Source: Phocoena phocoena
Lineage: Eukaryota; Chordata; Mammalia; Artiodactyla; Phocoenidae
Assembly: GCF_963924675.1 (NCBI RefSeq)
Contig: NC_089232.1
Location: 41,146,022 to 41,210,021 of the forward strand
Length of the DNA stretch: 64,000 nt
Direction of reading: 5' to 3'
How positions within the stretch are numbered: the stretch's first letter is position 1; each line of letters opens with the position of its first letter. Shown here piece by piece: positions 46,966 through 58,059 of the stretch. Made by a program: the position numbers and the translations under genes. The notes under the pieces were generated by a model. The model saw only the letters and a list, made by a program, of their open reading frames with translations, was not told where the DNA came from and searched no databases.

Positions 46966-48347
46966 CATTGGTTTCCAATCTGCTTCTGATGATGGCTAGA
47001 TTGCTCATAGCACCAGTCATACCAGACCAAAGAGAAGAGATCATGGTTACTGTGAGGAATACCACCTCCAAGGAGAATTCAAGTAGGCATTGGTGGAGAT
47101 ATCAATAGAGGAAAAAGTCCCTTACCCACAGCATCTTAAAACTCCAGCGCGAGCACTCATCATTTTCACTAATGTACAATTTCTCTCAAAGCTCTTCGGA
47201 GTTAGGGGTTTGCTTTGCCTACTGTGAGAAAGGCATCCACCAAGCTAAATTGGGCCCTCAGGCATGCACCCAGCTTTCTCAGAAGCCAATACTGTTTAGA
47301 TGGAGTCCTTCCATGCACATCTCCCAGGATGCTTTTAGACAGCCTATGAGAATACTTTATTTCCTTTAAAACAAGTAACCTAGAAAATGAAATAACACAT
47401 ATTAGATTAAGCTCGGTCCCATTTGGCTAATTCAGAAGTTAATGGAAGGTCTCTTTTGGTCATCGGTATTGGCAGAGACACATTTAGTGAAACTCTCGTG
47501 GGAACCTCACACAGGTACAGTAGCAGCTCTTACCCATAAATTAAGACTGGCACTTAAAAGGCAGCTTTTTCCTCTCTAAGAGGGTGCCATTCAGGTTTCT
47601 CTTGATAAAGGGCTTGCTTATCAAACTCCCCCCAAAATACAAAGAATAAGAGAGATGGGGCAGGTGAAAGAGATAAGGAGAGAGGCAGGTGCTGGGGTAT
47701 GGGGGAAGAGTGATATCTTTGAAATCAGAATGACACAGAGTAGAAAGAGAAGATGGGCCAGATCACTGACAAATACAATGGTGGTGCCCACTGTGCATGA
47801 GGCTTATGGCAACTAACAATTAATTTCACGTCTTTGAACCATGTGCAGTGCCTAGCACGTGGACTGTTTATATTGGAGATTTAATACAGAACACCAATTT
47901 ATAATCATTCCCTGACAAAAATGTTAACTTTAAAAACCGTATAAGCAATAAAAAATCAAGCTTGGCTATTTCATGACTTTAACCCCAGTCCCTATATTCA
48001 AGCAAATATATCCAGAATCAAATCGTTCCCGGAAAACACATTCTATCTAATCATTTCTATGATCTTCTGTCCTGCCACAGAATTGATAAAGCTATTCCAC
48101 CTTCCTGACACTTTTCCAGGAATAAGGCTCCTTCTGATAAAGAATAAAAAATGCAGTGACCTCCTCACCTCCTTCTCAAATGCACACTGAACCAACGCAC
48201 CATGATGAGAAGGCTATTCATATTAGGAACCACTGAATCATTTTATGTCATATTTTTGTATTTATACTTATAAGTAGAGAAGGTCTAGAGATTTCTTTTG
48301 TTGTATTATATTACTATTTTTCTCTATTTTGGGTGTCAGAGTAATCA
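46966..48347. other. Unique intergenic DNA, no gene seen
   Basis: A possible L2/MIR end lies near 47840-47890 ('catgtgcagtgcctagcacg'). Nothing else recognised. Confidence 0.4.
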
Positions 48348-48583
48348 CAAAACTAGGTGATTTTTTTTTTTTTTTGCGGTATGCGAGCCTCTCACTGCTG
48401 TGGCCTCTCCCGTTGCAGAGCACAGGTTCCAGACGCGCAGGCCCAGTGGCCATGACTCATGGGCCCAGCCGCTCCGCAGCACGTGGGATCCTCCTGGACC
48501 GGGGCACGAACCCGTGTCCCCTGCATTGGCAGGCGGACACTCAACCACTGCGTCACCAGGGAAGCCCAAAACTAGGTAATTTT
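48348..48583 (-). mobile_element. CHR-type SINE, short form, minus strand, with TSD
   Basis: The body is about 48365-48566 on the minus strand, with target-site duplications 'caaaactaggtgatttt' (48348-48364) and 'caaaactaggtaatttt' (48567-48583), one mismatch. The poly-A tail reads as T on the plus strand. A/B-box regions are present with a few substitutions. Confidence 0.96.
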
Positions 48584-48589
48584 TAATAC

Positions 48590-49330
48590 TTTTCTATATT
48601 TAGGAACCATTTTAAATTAATTGGCCTTTGAAGTTCCTAGGACTTGTTTTAGTACTAATACTTTTAGTACATTAACCACTTTTTAAAATTGTATTTAGTT
48701 ACTTAGTTTCATCTATTACTTTAATTATTCCTAATTATTCTCAAACAATTTTGGTAATTTATATATTTTTAAAATACTTTCATTTCTCTGAGGTTTTCAA
48801 ACATATTGGAGCATAACTTTTCACAGTTCTCTTATGATTTATATTGACTCTGAATATATTCAAAAATTCATGCTCCCATTTCTAATTTTGTTTATTAAAA
48901 CTGACAGGGTTTTATCAATCAGTAAAATAATTTACAAAATAATTTATTGTTACATATGTAAATATACTGAATATTAATATATAAATATAATTTATATGAC
49001 ACTTATAAATATTATATTATTACATAAGTAAAATAAAAGTTTTTCCTAATACCTAGAGATAATCACTTTTACTATCTTAAGGTTTCTGATTCATTGTTTT
49101 TATCTTTATTACTCACTTTCTCATGGTTTAGTACTTGTTTAATTTCTAGAGTTTTACTTTCAATTCATTTGTAATTATTTTTTCTTTACTTCCCCCAAGT
49201 AAATGAAATATTGAAGGCTATTACTTCACCTCTGAGTATAGCTTTGGCTGACTCTCAGAAGTTTTGATATGTTGCATTCTCGTATTTACTGTTTACTGAA
49301 TCATACACAGTTTTATTTTTCAAGCTGTTT
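48590..49330 (-). repeat. Ancient, highly diverged L1 ORF2 remnant
   Basis: AT-rich stretch with antisense L1 ORF2 echoes. The clearest is 'gctgactctcagaagttttg' followed by 'atatgttgcattctcg' at about 49248-49284, which parallels 2957-3003 in the younger L1. 48900-49040 is low-complexity AT. Confidence 0.5.
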
Positions 49331-50474
49331 GGGCCATAAGTTAGGTTCAATTGTCTGAAAATACAAAAGTAATCTTTTCTAAACACTATATAATAGCCAG
49401 AAGAGAAAGTAAATGTTCATTCTTAATAATATTAATTCCAATAAAGAGGAGGATCCTTTTTACCCTTATCCATTACTTATTAGCATCTCAGTTTTCAGTC
49501 AAGTAGTTTTCAGTTCTGTCGACATGCACGTTGATACGTTATCCTACTTTGATTCCTGGGGAGTTTGGAACTAAGTTCTAGAGTACAGAAATTAAGAAAC
49601 CAAAGACTTCAAAGAGAATTTGCTATGTATAATATTTTTACTAAAACTCCCAATGAAAATTAAAAAATGGACCAACAATTTTCACATATTCTTACAATAA
49701 AGAAGGGTAAGGTTGTTTTAAATAGAGGAATGTAGAGAGGAGCAACAGAAAAAAAGGAAAAATGAAATGAAGGTCTCTTTCCCATGTGGGCATTTATGCC
49801 CAAGTGACACAACATAGCTTCAAAATGGGTTCTTAAAATATATGTGAGCTGCTATGTGTTTTTCTTTTTTTCTGCCTTCCTCCATCCTTTCTTTCACTTC
49901 CTTTTCTTCCCTCCATCCCTCCCTCCCTTCTTCAATAATGCTCACAAACCACTGTCAGTGAGGAGGGCTGACATCCTTCATTGGATTTGGGGTCTGATTT
50001 ATGTAAAAGAATCAGCTGTGTCCACCTACTTCCCACTCACAATCTGTCACTATTCTAGTCATTAAAAATAGAGTCTCCATCAATCCCTATATGGAATGGA
50101 ATCTCTCCTTTTCTCAGCATAAATTCCCTGTCCTAACAGCATAGTCACAATCCAACTAGGAAGCAGGTTATCTCCCTCCCACCCCACTTGACAATGATTG
50201 TTATAAAAAATTGAAAGTAGTATAAAACATTGAAACTGCTTAAAAAATCTTGGAAGGAACATTAAACAATAAGTTAGTGAAAGGAAATGGTTTAACTGCA
50301 ATATGCCATGGAGTCAAACGCCTCTTAGGCACAGAAGTAGCTGTTGAGGAACAGAACTCCAGTAAAAGCAAAGCTGAGGGTTGGCTGACAAGCAGGAAGC
50401 TGATCCTACAGCCTCTTCAACCCCAGAACTCTACCACTGGCCAGCACCTCACAGGGCAGCCTTGTAAATAATGA
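49331..50474. other. Unique DNA with pyrimidine tract
   Basis: 49858-49932 is a C/T-rich tract (CCTTCCCTCC type). No gene seen. Confidence 0.4.
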
Positions 50475-50590
50475 ACTCCATTTTACAAATGAAGACTATA
50501 AGTATTAAACAGATAAAATGACTTTCCCAAAAGTCAGAGCTGTGATTTGTGTCCAGGTCTTCAGATCACAAACAGCCCTACTACATCTCA
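50475..50590 (-). repeat. MIR SINE fragment
   Basis: 'actccattttacaaatgaag', 'aaatgactttcccaaaagtc' and 'cagatcacaaacagccctac' follow antisense MIR. Confidence 0.65.
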
Positions 50591-50689
50591 GGTATACCTG
50601 TTCCACCAGAAAAGATCTATTTCCTGACCCCTTGTGCAAATGCACTTCTCTGTGTCTAGACCTCTGGTCTAAGTGCTGCAGACTCTGGA

Positions 50690-50905
50690 ATGTTCTCTAT
50701 CCCCACTTTGTGCCAAGTGCCTAAATTCCACGCATTCTTCAGGGAGGGGGCAAGTCTCATCTCTGCCACATGTCTTTCATATGACTTCAGCTTCTCTCTT
50801 CCTCTACTCTCCCCTGACTGCGGTGCTGACCCGGCAATGAACCACACTTTGGCTTATGATTGTAAGTGGCTTGAGGGCAGGTGCTGCTGGGTTCCTGCAG
50901 AGCGG
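50690..50905 (+). repeat. L2 LINE 3' region
   Basis: 'tggaatgttctctatcccca' starts it and 'taagtggcttgagggcaggt' is near the L2 end. Confidence 0.7.
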
Positions 50906-52924
50906 ATAGAGTGGATACAGTGCAGCAGTGATATACCAAAAATCCCAGATTTTAGTTACTGAAAAGCAACGTATGAGGAAAAAGAGAACACTAAAAATGA
51001 GAGAAACCAAGAAGAAGCCAGTCAACTACAATCTGTCATCTAAGACAGCCCATCAGGTAGGAACACCTAGGAAACTGTTCAGGGGCAAATATTCCAAGAC
51101 ACTATCTTCCCTTAAGAATTCACTTCCAATAAATCACTCTTTATCTAAAATTCCAATACTTAGCATTGTATCTTTATCCCGCACAAATGCATTGCCTAAT
51201 GTCAACAAAAACATTCCTAAATGATTATTCTCAGTATCTAGTACTTTCCCACTAGTTAGGTGGATTTTGAGGATTCAACCTGAAAATTTTATTAGGATCT
51301 GAAACTTTCAAATGCTTTCTTTTCATTGTACCTCGAATTTTCCAATTTTATGTGCATATTTTAATCAATATTTTAATACTTACATAATGTTTGAGAGGGT
51401 GCATCATTTTTTTGATTTTTTCCCAGAGGACAATGACAGTTTTTCTTGTACTTTTAAAGTATCCACAATAACATTAGTTATATGGGTTATGGGGTTTATT
51501 TCCTTTCTCACTGAATAAAAGAGAAAATATTTCCCCAATTTTCTAAAATTTATACTTGCCACATAGGCACAACCAAATACGTCCAAAATTTATACAACAC
51601 TAAGAGATCCTGTCCTGCGTTTACTTGCCCAAACTACCTCAACCATTATTCTATTGTGATATAAAACACATTTATTTTGGGAGATTTCTGACATCTTTGT
51701 AATGTGTATTGTCCTTCCTCCATATCTGTGCCTGGTTAGTAGGCAGGGAATCTAAATTCCCTAGGAAGCATATTATCTGAAACTTACTATCTGTATATGC
51801 CACAATGTTTAATTTTTTTCTAAGTTTCCCCTCATCCTCTTTGTCGATACCTATTTTTAAAAGTCATTATTGCCTTCCAGCTGTCCAAATTTTCTTCTCG
51901 TTTTTCTCTTAAAAACTGACTAAAAGCAGGAGGTCAATATCTCAGCCATCATTAATTTCACGCCCTCCTCTTCTCATTTATTCACTGGCCTTTTTTCTCC
52001 TGAAGATCCCTCTTTTTTCCTTGATACATTTATAAAAGACCTCCTTACTCCATCTAACCTCTTTTACTAGCAATATCTCATTTCGCACTTTTGTGCTCCT
52101 TATCTTTTCTTTGCTAACTTTAAGTTGTCCTGTCTATTTTTATATAGTTCCTGCCTTCTCCACTCCCAGGGTAATTGTCCTGTTACACACGGATCTTGAG
52201 CAGCCATTGGGGATGACAGACTGCATTTTTACTAGGATTCTAGACGCAGAGGGGCCCTGCAGCCCCCACACTCTGCCCAGTTCTTTCACTGCCACAGAGT
52301 AACGGAGGCTTTTGCACTTTAATGATATTGTCTTGAGCTACTTCACACCTATCTCCAATTATGAATCTTAATACTCCCATTGTATCATACATATTAGATT
52401 TCCTCCCAATGTGTTTTTCAACTAGGGATAGTACCTTGTAGGGTTGTTATCAATGATCACATTTCTAAATAGTCAGCGGAGAGAATGAAAATGATTTACT
52501 CTATTAGGGTGAGGTCATTTGCATACTGTTAAGTGATTTGCATGCTGGCAGATCCTACAATTGTGTTTCAGCGGCTTCCCCTCATTTCTCCCTTCCTAAC
52601 AAGGTGTAGCTTATTTTGCTCACTATAAAATTGTCCTTTATTTTTCTCTCTCACGCCATCCTCTCCCACTGGAGAATAACACCCACTAACACAAGCATGA
52701 CATTGCAAGGTAGTCTCTATCTTCTGAGCTAATGTTCTCTTTGACATAATTCATCAATACCTCTGATTTTTCAGGGATGTGACAATGGTGACTCCCCTAA
52801 TATCTGAATGAAGTCCTTCATAAATATTTTGCTGAGTGATTGATATCTCCTCTAGTTATTTTTCTCACACCTCTTCCCCTCAGTATATAACAGATGGGAT
52901 TCCATCATCAGAAGATCAGAAGCA
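50906..52924. other. Unique AT-rich DNA, no gene seen
   Basis: Possible diverged L2 or L1 text at 51880-52200. No coding signal. Confidence 0.4.
52517..52543 (+). promoter_or_regulatory. Pair of octamer (POU/Oct) motifs
   Basis: Two perfect 'atttgcat' words in the same orientation at 52517-52524 and 52536-52543, 19 bp start to start (about two helical turns). POU-domain factors bind this octamer. No promoter or transcript evidence exists in the window. Confidence 0.35.
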
Positions 52925-53090
52925 GATGTTGTGGAAAAAGTACCAGGAGCCCAGAAGCCCTTGTTCCAGCCTCAGCTCCCCCATTAACTACCTCTGCCAT
53001 CTCCACAAGTCACTTCACCTCTCTGGGCCTCCGTTTCCATGTCTGTAAATCGAAGATGAAAATGCCTTCTTCAGAGGCACACTAAGGTGA
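52925..53090 (+). repeat. MIR SINE fragment
   Basis: 'tccccattaactacctctgcc'-type core ('ccccattaactacctctgcc'), 'cacctctctgggcctccgtt' and 'tctgtaaatcgaagatgaaa'. Confidence 0.75.
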
Positions 53091-54649
53091 TCAGAAAAGA
53101 TACATTTACAAAAATGCTTCCTAATATAAAGTAGTTTGACACTTGGAATTTTGATAACTCTTAGCTAAATCATGTAGGCTTTTCAAAATCAGATGAAATA
53201 TGAAGTATTTGTTTCACCCATCCCCCTTATTAGCTTTTCATACTAATAAATAAACACACTTCTAGGAAAGTCAGTTACATTTTGAGAAATTCCGAATGAC
53301 AAATTGTCAGACACTGAACAAAAGGATCATTTTAACCACTCCCACCTCCATCCTCCTCCATGTCTCATTAGCAAACATATTCTCCACCTTAATTTATGTA
53401 ACTTATGAGGGACCCTGAAGGGAGAGGCAGGGCTCTAGCTTGATTTTTTGACTGAGCCTCATTCATTGAAGTAAGGTGTCAGGGCTGCCTGAGGATCTGG
53501 AAAGCATTTTGGAAGTAAGAAGCAGACAAATGTAAATCTTTTAAACCCTTGTGATAAGCAAACTCTCCTCAGTTCAACATATAAATATAAACACTAAATC
53601 AAATCAGATGCTTATACATTTTTTAATCCCATCATAAAACATTTTGTTTTGACAGCTTGGTAATGTAAAGTAAAAACACCGACAGCCAAAGGAATCAGCA
53701 TCTTTGCCTGCCTACTACCTGAAAGTCTTTCCTGTATATAAATAGAAAAAAAAAAAAGAAAGTATGTTTATGTAAAGGAAAACACTGATTTACTAGAACT
53801 GATTGCTCCATAGTCTAATTACTTTTCAACTGGCTGTTCCAAATTAAGATGTCATTGATGGCTTTTGGTGATATATTTCATTTTAAGCAAATTTATTCTA
53901 TAATAGAGTACATCATAATGGAAAGCAGAGTTCCTACTCTTCCCTCCTCTTTGTAGCCTGATATCTTGACAAGTAAATTAAATTTAGCAGTTAAAATGCT
54001 TCCATTAGTAATTTTATTAAGTTAATTAAAGAATCTCTCTTTCTGAATTTTAACTACCTTCCTTTCAGAACAATGGTGATTTCTTTTTTTCTTTTCTAAT
54101 TTCATGTATTTAGGGACTGTGATATATTCTAGGACCAATCAACCACTCTATCAATACTACATTTCTATGGGCAAGATGCTACCAAGCAAATCAAGTAAAA
54201 AGAAAAAAAAAGAACTCCAAAGTCTGAAAGAGAGGGTCTGTTTCATATCACAGAAAGGGTTTTAATATCTTTAAAGAAGGAGGAAAGAGGAGGAGGGGGA
54301 GAGAAACAGAAAGAGGAAAATATACTTTTTAAGTTATCTATGTTCTTGGGAAAAAAAACAGAACTGCTAACTAATGTCTCCACACATACAGGGTAAATCA
54401 TAAATGGCTGGGGTAGAATTTAGTTCATAGAAAAATTCCAACCCTTTTATTCTTACTTAGTAAGTGTACAAGTATTACTAAGCAAGATACTGCAATTGGT
54501 GAAGCACAAGTTAAATGAAATCTTGGGCCCTCTCCAGGGAGCGGTATTTTGAAAGAACCCAAATACTTCTAAGAGATTTAGGGCAAAAAGAGTTGCCTTA
54601 TTGACCACTGCCTGCTTCTTGTGGTTGGTGTCCTTGAACTCAAGAATTA
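53091..54649. other. Unique AT-rich DNA, no gene seen
   Basis: A purine tract lies at 54276-54320. No repeat family recognised. Confidence 0.4.
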
Positions 54650-54654
54650 TAGAA

Positions 54655-54960
54655 ATTATTTTTGGAACTGGAAGGGAGCATAGAGGAAATGTTATCTTAC
54701 CCTCCTATGTTAAAGATAAGGAAACGGAGGGCCAGGAATTAGTAATACCACCACCACCAATAATAATAATAGCAGCTCTAACAAAGGTGACTAAATATTT
54801 ATTGAACTCATCACTGTGAAGCATCACATACATTATCTCACTAAAAAGCCCCAGAAGGGGAATTCTTTGAATGTCCCAACATTATAGATATGAGAAATAG
54901 TGCATAACAAAGATTAACTTGTGCAAAATCTATGCGACTCCAAAGTCCCGTGCTATAACT
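54655..54960 (-). repeat. MIR-type SINE split by a simple repeat
   Basis: 'gttaaagataaggaaacgga' is the antisense MIR core, then (ACC)n/(AAT)n at 54746-54772. A second antisense MIR tail, 'catcacatacattatctcac', follows, with '...tccaaagtcccgtgctataa' at the head. Confidence 0.6.
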
Positions 54961-54984
54961 AGTACACATCATTACCTGAGATGA

Positions 54985-55085
54985 ATGACTCGGGGTCATG
55001 CAACTAGTTAGTGAGTGCTTTCCCCAGGGTCAGAGTTCAGGAAACCTGCTTCCCAGCTCTGCTCTTTACAAACTAGGCCATATAA
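54985..55085 (-). repeat. MIR SINE fragment
   Basis: 'gggtcatgcaactagttagt' and 'cccagctctgctctttacaa' fit antisense MIR. Confidence 0.5.
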
Positions 55086-56381
55086 GGAGGACTGGAAATC
55101 CAGTGGTTGTGCTGAGGCATGGGCATTGAGAAGACAGGATGATTTACTTTAAAAGGAATCCCATGGCCAAGGTGCCTGATAGAATATTTGCGTTATGGGT
55201 GAAAACTTATCAATGTCTGCATTCATGTGTTCAGACCCAAAGTGACATTTCATCTAAAATTTGGGATCCCGCCTTTTACTCATTCATTGATGATATGGAG
55301 ATCCAAGAATACAGTCATGGTCATTACCATCAATACCTCCCAACTTCTCTCATTTTCGAACACCCTCCCCATCCCCTTGAACAGCCCACTCTGGGAGTTT
55401 CCATGCTCACTGTTCAATCTCCATCATCCCTGTGGGGATTGAAGTCACTCCAAGTGACTTCAAGTCACTCCACCACTCGGCCAAATCCTCGTGATCCATC
55501 CTTGCTGAGTACAGTCCTTCACAGTCACACCTCAGATATCACCCCACCAACTTCTGCTCTTTTTCTCCGGGGGGACTGAATGCCTTTCATAGCTATGTTC
55601 CAAGCTGACTGCTTTTCTCATGAGAACAGGTCACCATGGCTTTTTTCTTTCTATTCTTTCCCCATTCTTCAGATTCTGCTTCCCAAAAAAAGCCCAAGAA
55701 AGGAATATGGCAACTCACAGATGCTTCCTGGCAGAACAGAAAAGATGAAGCCACAAACTATGTGATAGGCCAGAAGAGAGACAAGACTGAGACCGCTTCA
55801 TTCATATATGTTTTCCTTCCCTCCTTTTTCACACCAGGAAAAGCTAAAATGCAGATGTCTACCCCAGATGATCTTTGTGTATTTGGAGAGCCCAACCCCT
55901 CTTCTTCCTGCCTCCCTCCCTCTCTCCCAGTTCCTTCCTTCTTTTCCTTCCTTTCTTTGTTTTCCAACATCTAGATTAAACAGGGATTAAGAGCTTTAGC
56001 ACCCTTTGCCCCTGATTTGATCCCATGTCATCCCGGATATAGGTTTTCAAGATAGCGCTCCATGGTTTCTGAAGCACAAGAAATTGGCAAATGTTCCTGG
56101 AACTGCTTTTATGGAGGATATTTCCTTTATTAAGCATAACCCTCTCCCCGAATGATGTCTTTAGAAAGAATCTAGCATTCTGCAATATTTCTATAATTAA
56201 TAGCTAGACCGACAGACCCAGAGGAAAAAGAGACTGGGTCATCCATTGTTTTTCTAATTAGAAATGGTACTCCCTGCCCTGACCCTTAGCTGAGGAAGAA
56301 TACTACCTTTAGCCTGGAAGCATGTTTTCTATTTACCTGACCACACAGCAAACATGTTTTCATTAGAAATTTACCTCTTAC
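55086..56381. other. Unique DNA; open frame of doubtful meaning and pyrimidine tract
   Basis: A 146-codon open frame at 55139-55579 (+) has no recognisable domain. A small tandem repeat ('aagtcactccaagtgacttc') lies inside it at 55441-55470. 55900-55965 is C/T-rich. Confidence 0.35.
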
Positions 56382-56549
56382 CTCCTTCATATCCTGCCAG
56401 TCACATTGCATCTATTCTTTGGTGAGGACCCTTTTCGATGATTTTGAGGATCTTCTTCTTTTTTATGTGGAGTTCCAGTCCAGTAGTGAAATCTGTTTCA
56501 TATGTGTAATCAGTTTTCAGGTCTGGAAGGAGCCCAAATTGGTAAGTTC
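56382..56549 (-). pseudogene. Candidate protein-coding exon with in-frame stop
   Basis: On the minus strand a long pyrimidine tract (the complement of an (AAAAC)n run) ends in 'actcccag', a strong acceptor. 168 nt later 'gaag-gag|gtaagagg' gives a near-consensus donor. In phase 1 the segment has 48 open codons: T-Y-Q-F-G-L-L-P-D-L-K, then Y-T-Y-E-T-D-F-T-T-G-L-E-L-H-I, then a K-K-K-K-I-L-K-I-I-E-K basic stretch. A TGA follows at codon 49, 19 nt before the donor. The composition is unlike the surrounding DNA and reads like real protein, but I cannot name the family. It may be the last coding exon of a gene whose 3'UTR is spliced, an exon inactivated by a CGA-to-TGA or TGG-to-TGA change, or chance. 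Confidence 0.35.
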
Positions 56550-56559
56550 CTGGGAGTAA

Positions 56560-56584
56560 AAAAAAACAAAACAAAACAAAACAG
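56560..56584. repeat. A-rich (AAAAC)n tract
   Basis: 'aaaaaaaaacaaaacaaaac' followed by one more unit. On the minus strand it forms the pyrimidine tract before the candidate exon acceptor. Confidence 0.9.
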
Positions 56585-57829
56585 AATTTAATTGCAACCT
56601 GAGCTTATAGAAGATGAGAGAAGATAACTCAAAGGGGAAAGACCTGAAAAATCAACACTATGTCGTCTCCTCCAACCCGAGTCATTCTGGCCCGCCTTTC
56701 AAGCTGGACAGATCAATTCAATGTATAGAACCACAAAAGAGCCGTTGGGATTGTGAAATTATGTGGCAAAATTCCTATTCGTTGTCACGTGAAAAGAAGA
56801 ATGTGCGATTTTAAAATAAAATACCAGAGAAAGATGTAACAAGTTTGATGTAGTCAATGTAGCTGGCCACAGCTGTGAAAGATTCGATAAGCTTCTTCTT
56901 ACTTGTCCTTCACCCTGGAGGCTTCTGAAGAGGCCTGAATATCTGGCTTACAATGAGTGATGCTACTTGAAATGAAAAGCAAGGAGATTGCAAATCACTC
57001 TTCTGCACAGGCATGGAATAAGCTATGGCATGGCTGATGGACAGATTCAGGTATTTAAGTGAGTGTGATTTCCAAGCAACAATTTCTAAACCCTACATTA
57101 TCACTGACCTCCATCACACGATTGGACATGTTTACGAAGGTACACACAGCAGAGTGAAATTCGCTGGGAAAAACACTGAAGTCATTTTCCAACACCACAG
57201 CAGTATTTCTGCAAAATGAAGCCATGTTAACCCAATCCCCAATATGGTCCACCTTTGCACTCTTCTGCTTAATGGTCTGAGTCCATTCCATCAAAGGAAC
57301 TTTCTGTTTCAGGAATCCAGCTATGAGTTTGGTTGGAAGAAACCAAATGAGGTAAGTAATCTGATGTATGTGCTCAGTAAAGCTAAGTAAACCAAGAAAG
57401 GACTTGAAGACATGTACTTGAATAAACGACTTGAAGAAAAGACTATACTTTTGTCTTTCTATTTCTTCCTCTCTTTTTTCTTACAGGCAAAGACATCAGG
57501 ATGGTGAAAACTACCCCAAGATAATTTTTTCCCTGTGATTTGATTGGCCAGGAAGCGAAAGCAAAGCACCCAATTAGCAGCCTTTTAAATCAAACACAAT
57601 TAACTGTACACTGAAATAGATGGTCTACAAGTGCATGTTCAATTAAACAGCTGGAATCAACTGAAAGCCTCAGTAGCACACTACAAGCTACATAGGTCTG
57701 TTCAGATGTCCTACTTCTTCATGAAGGTCCAAGACAGACACTTCCTCACAAATTAAAAGCAGAAATTTCTGTTGTCTAGTAAGCACTCCTTAAAACCTTT
57801 ATTGTAAATTAAATCAAATATTTGCATTA
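56585..57829. other. Unique DNA, no supported gene
   Basis: A minus-strand frame is open from 57480 down to 57055 but has no ATG in its first 60 codons, an F/K-rich composition and a stop at 57483-57481. I read it as chance. Confidence 0.4.
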
Positions 57830-58059
57830 AATCTTTTCTTGAGGAAAGCGGAGGCAGGGGGTGGGGTGGTGGTGGGATGAATTGGGAGATTGGGATTGAC
57901 ATACATACACTAATATGTATAAAACAGATAACAAATAAGAACCTGTTGTATAGCACGGGGAACTCCACTTCGCTGCGGAGTAGAAACTAACACAACATTG
58001 TAAAACAACTATACCCCCAATAAATAAATAATAAAATTTTAAAAATAATCTTTTCTTGA
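57830..58059 (+). mobile_element. 5'-truncated LINE-1 3'UTR insertion with 13-bp TSD and internal deletion
   Basis: A perfect target-site duplication 'aatcttttcttga' is at 57830-57842 and 58047-58059. The body (57843-58046) matches the 3'UTR of the L1 at 62.4-62.7 kb in reverse: 'attgacatacatacactaat', 'ttgtatagcacggggaactc', then a jump to 'actaacacaacattgtaaaa' and an AATAAA-rich tail. About 110 bases normally between 'ggaactc' and 'cacttcgctg' are missing. Confidence 0.92.

Noticed and set aside
55139..55579. 146-residue plus-strand open frame
   Set aside because: No recognised domain and no splice or promoter context. It contains a small tandem repeat. Kept only as a low-value note.
57055..57480. 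142-codon open stretch on the minus strand
   Set aside because: I followed it upstream to a TAA at 57483-57481. It has no early ATG and a low-complexity F/K-rich composition, and a frame of this length is expected by chance in 64 kb.
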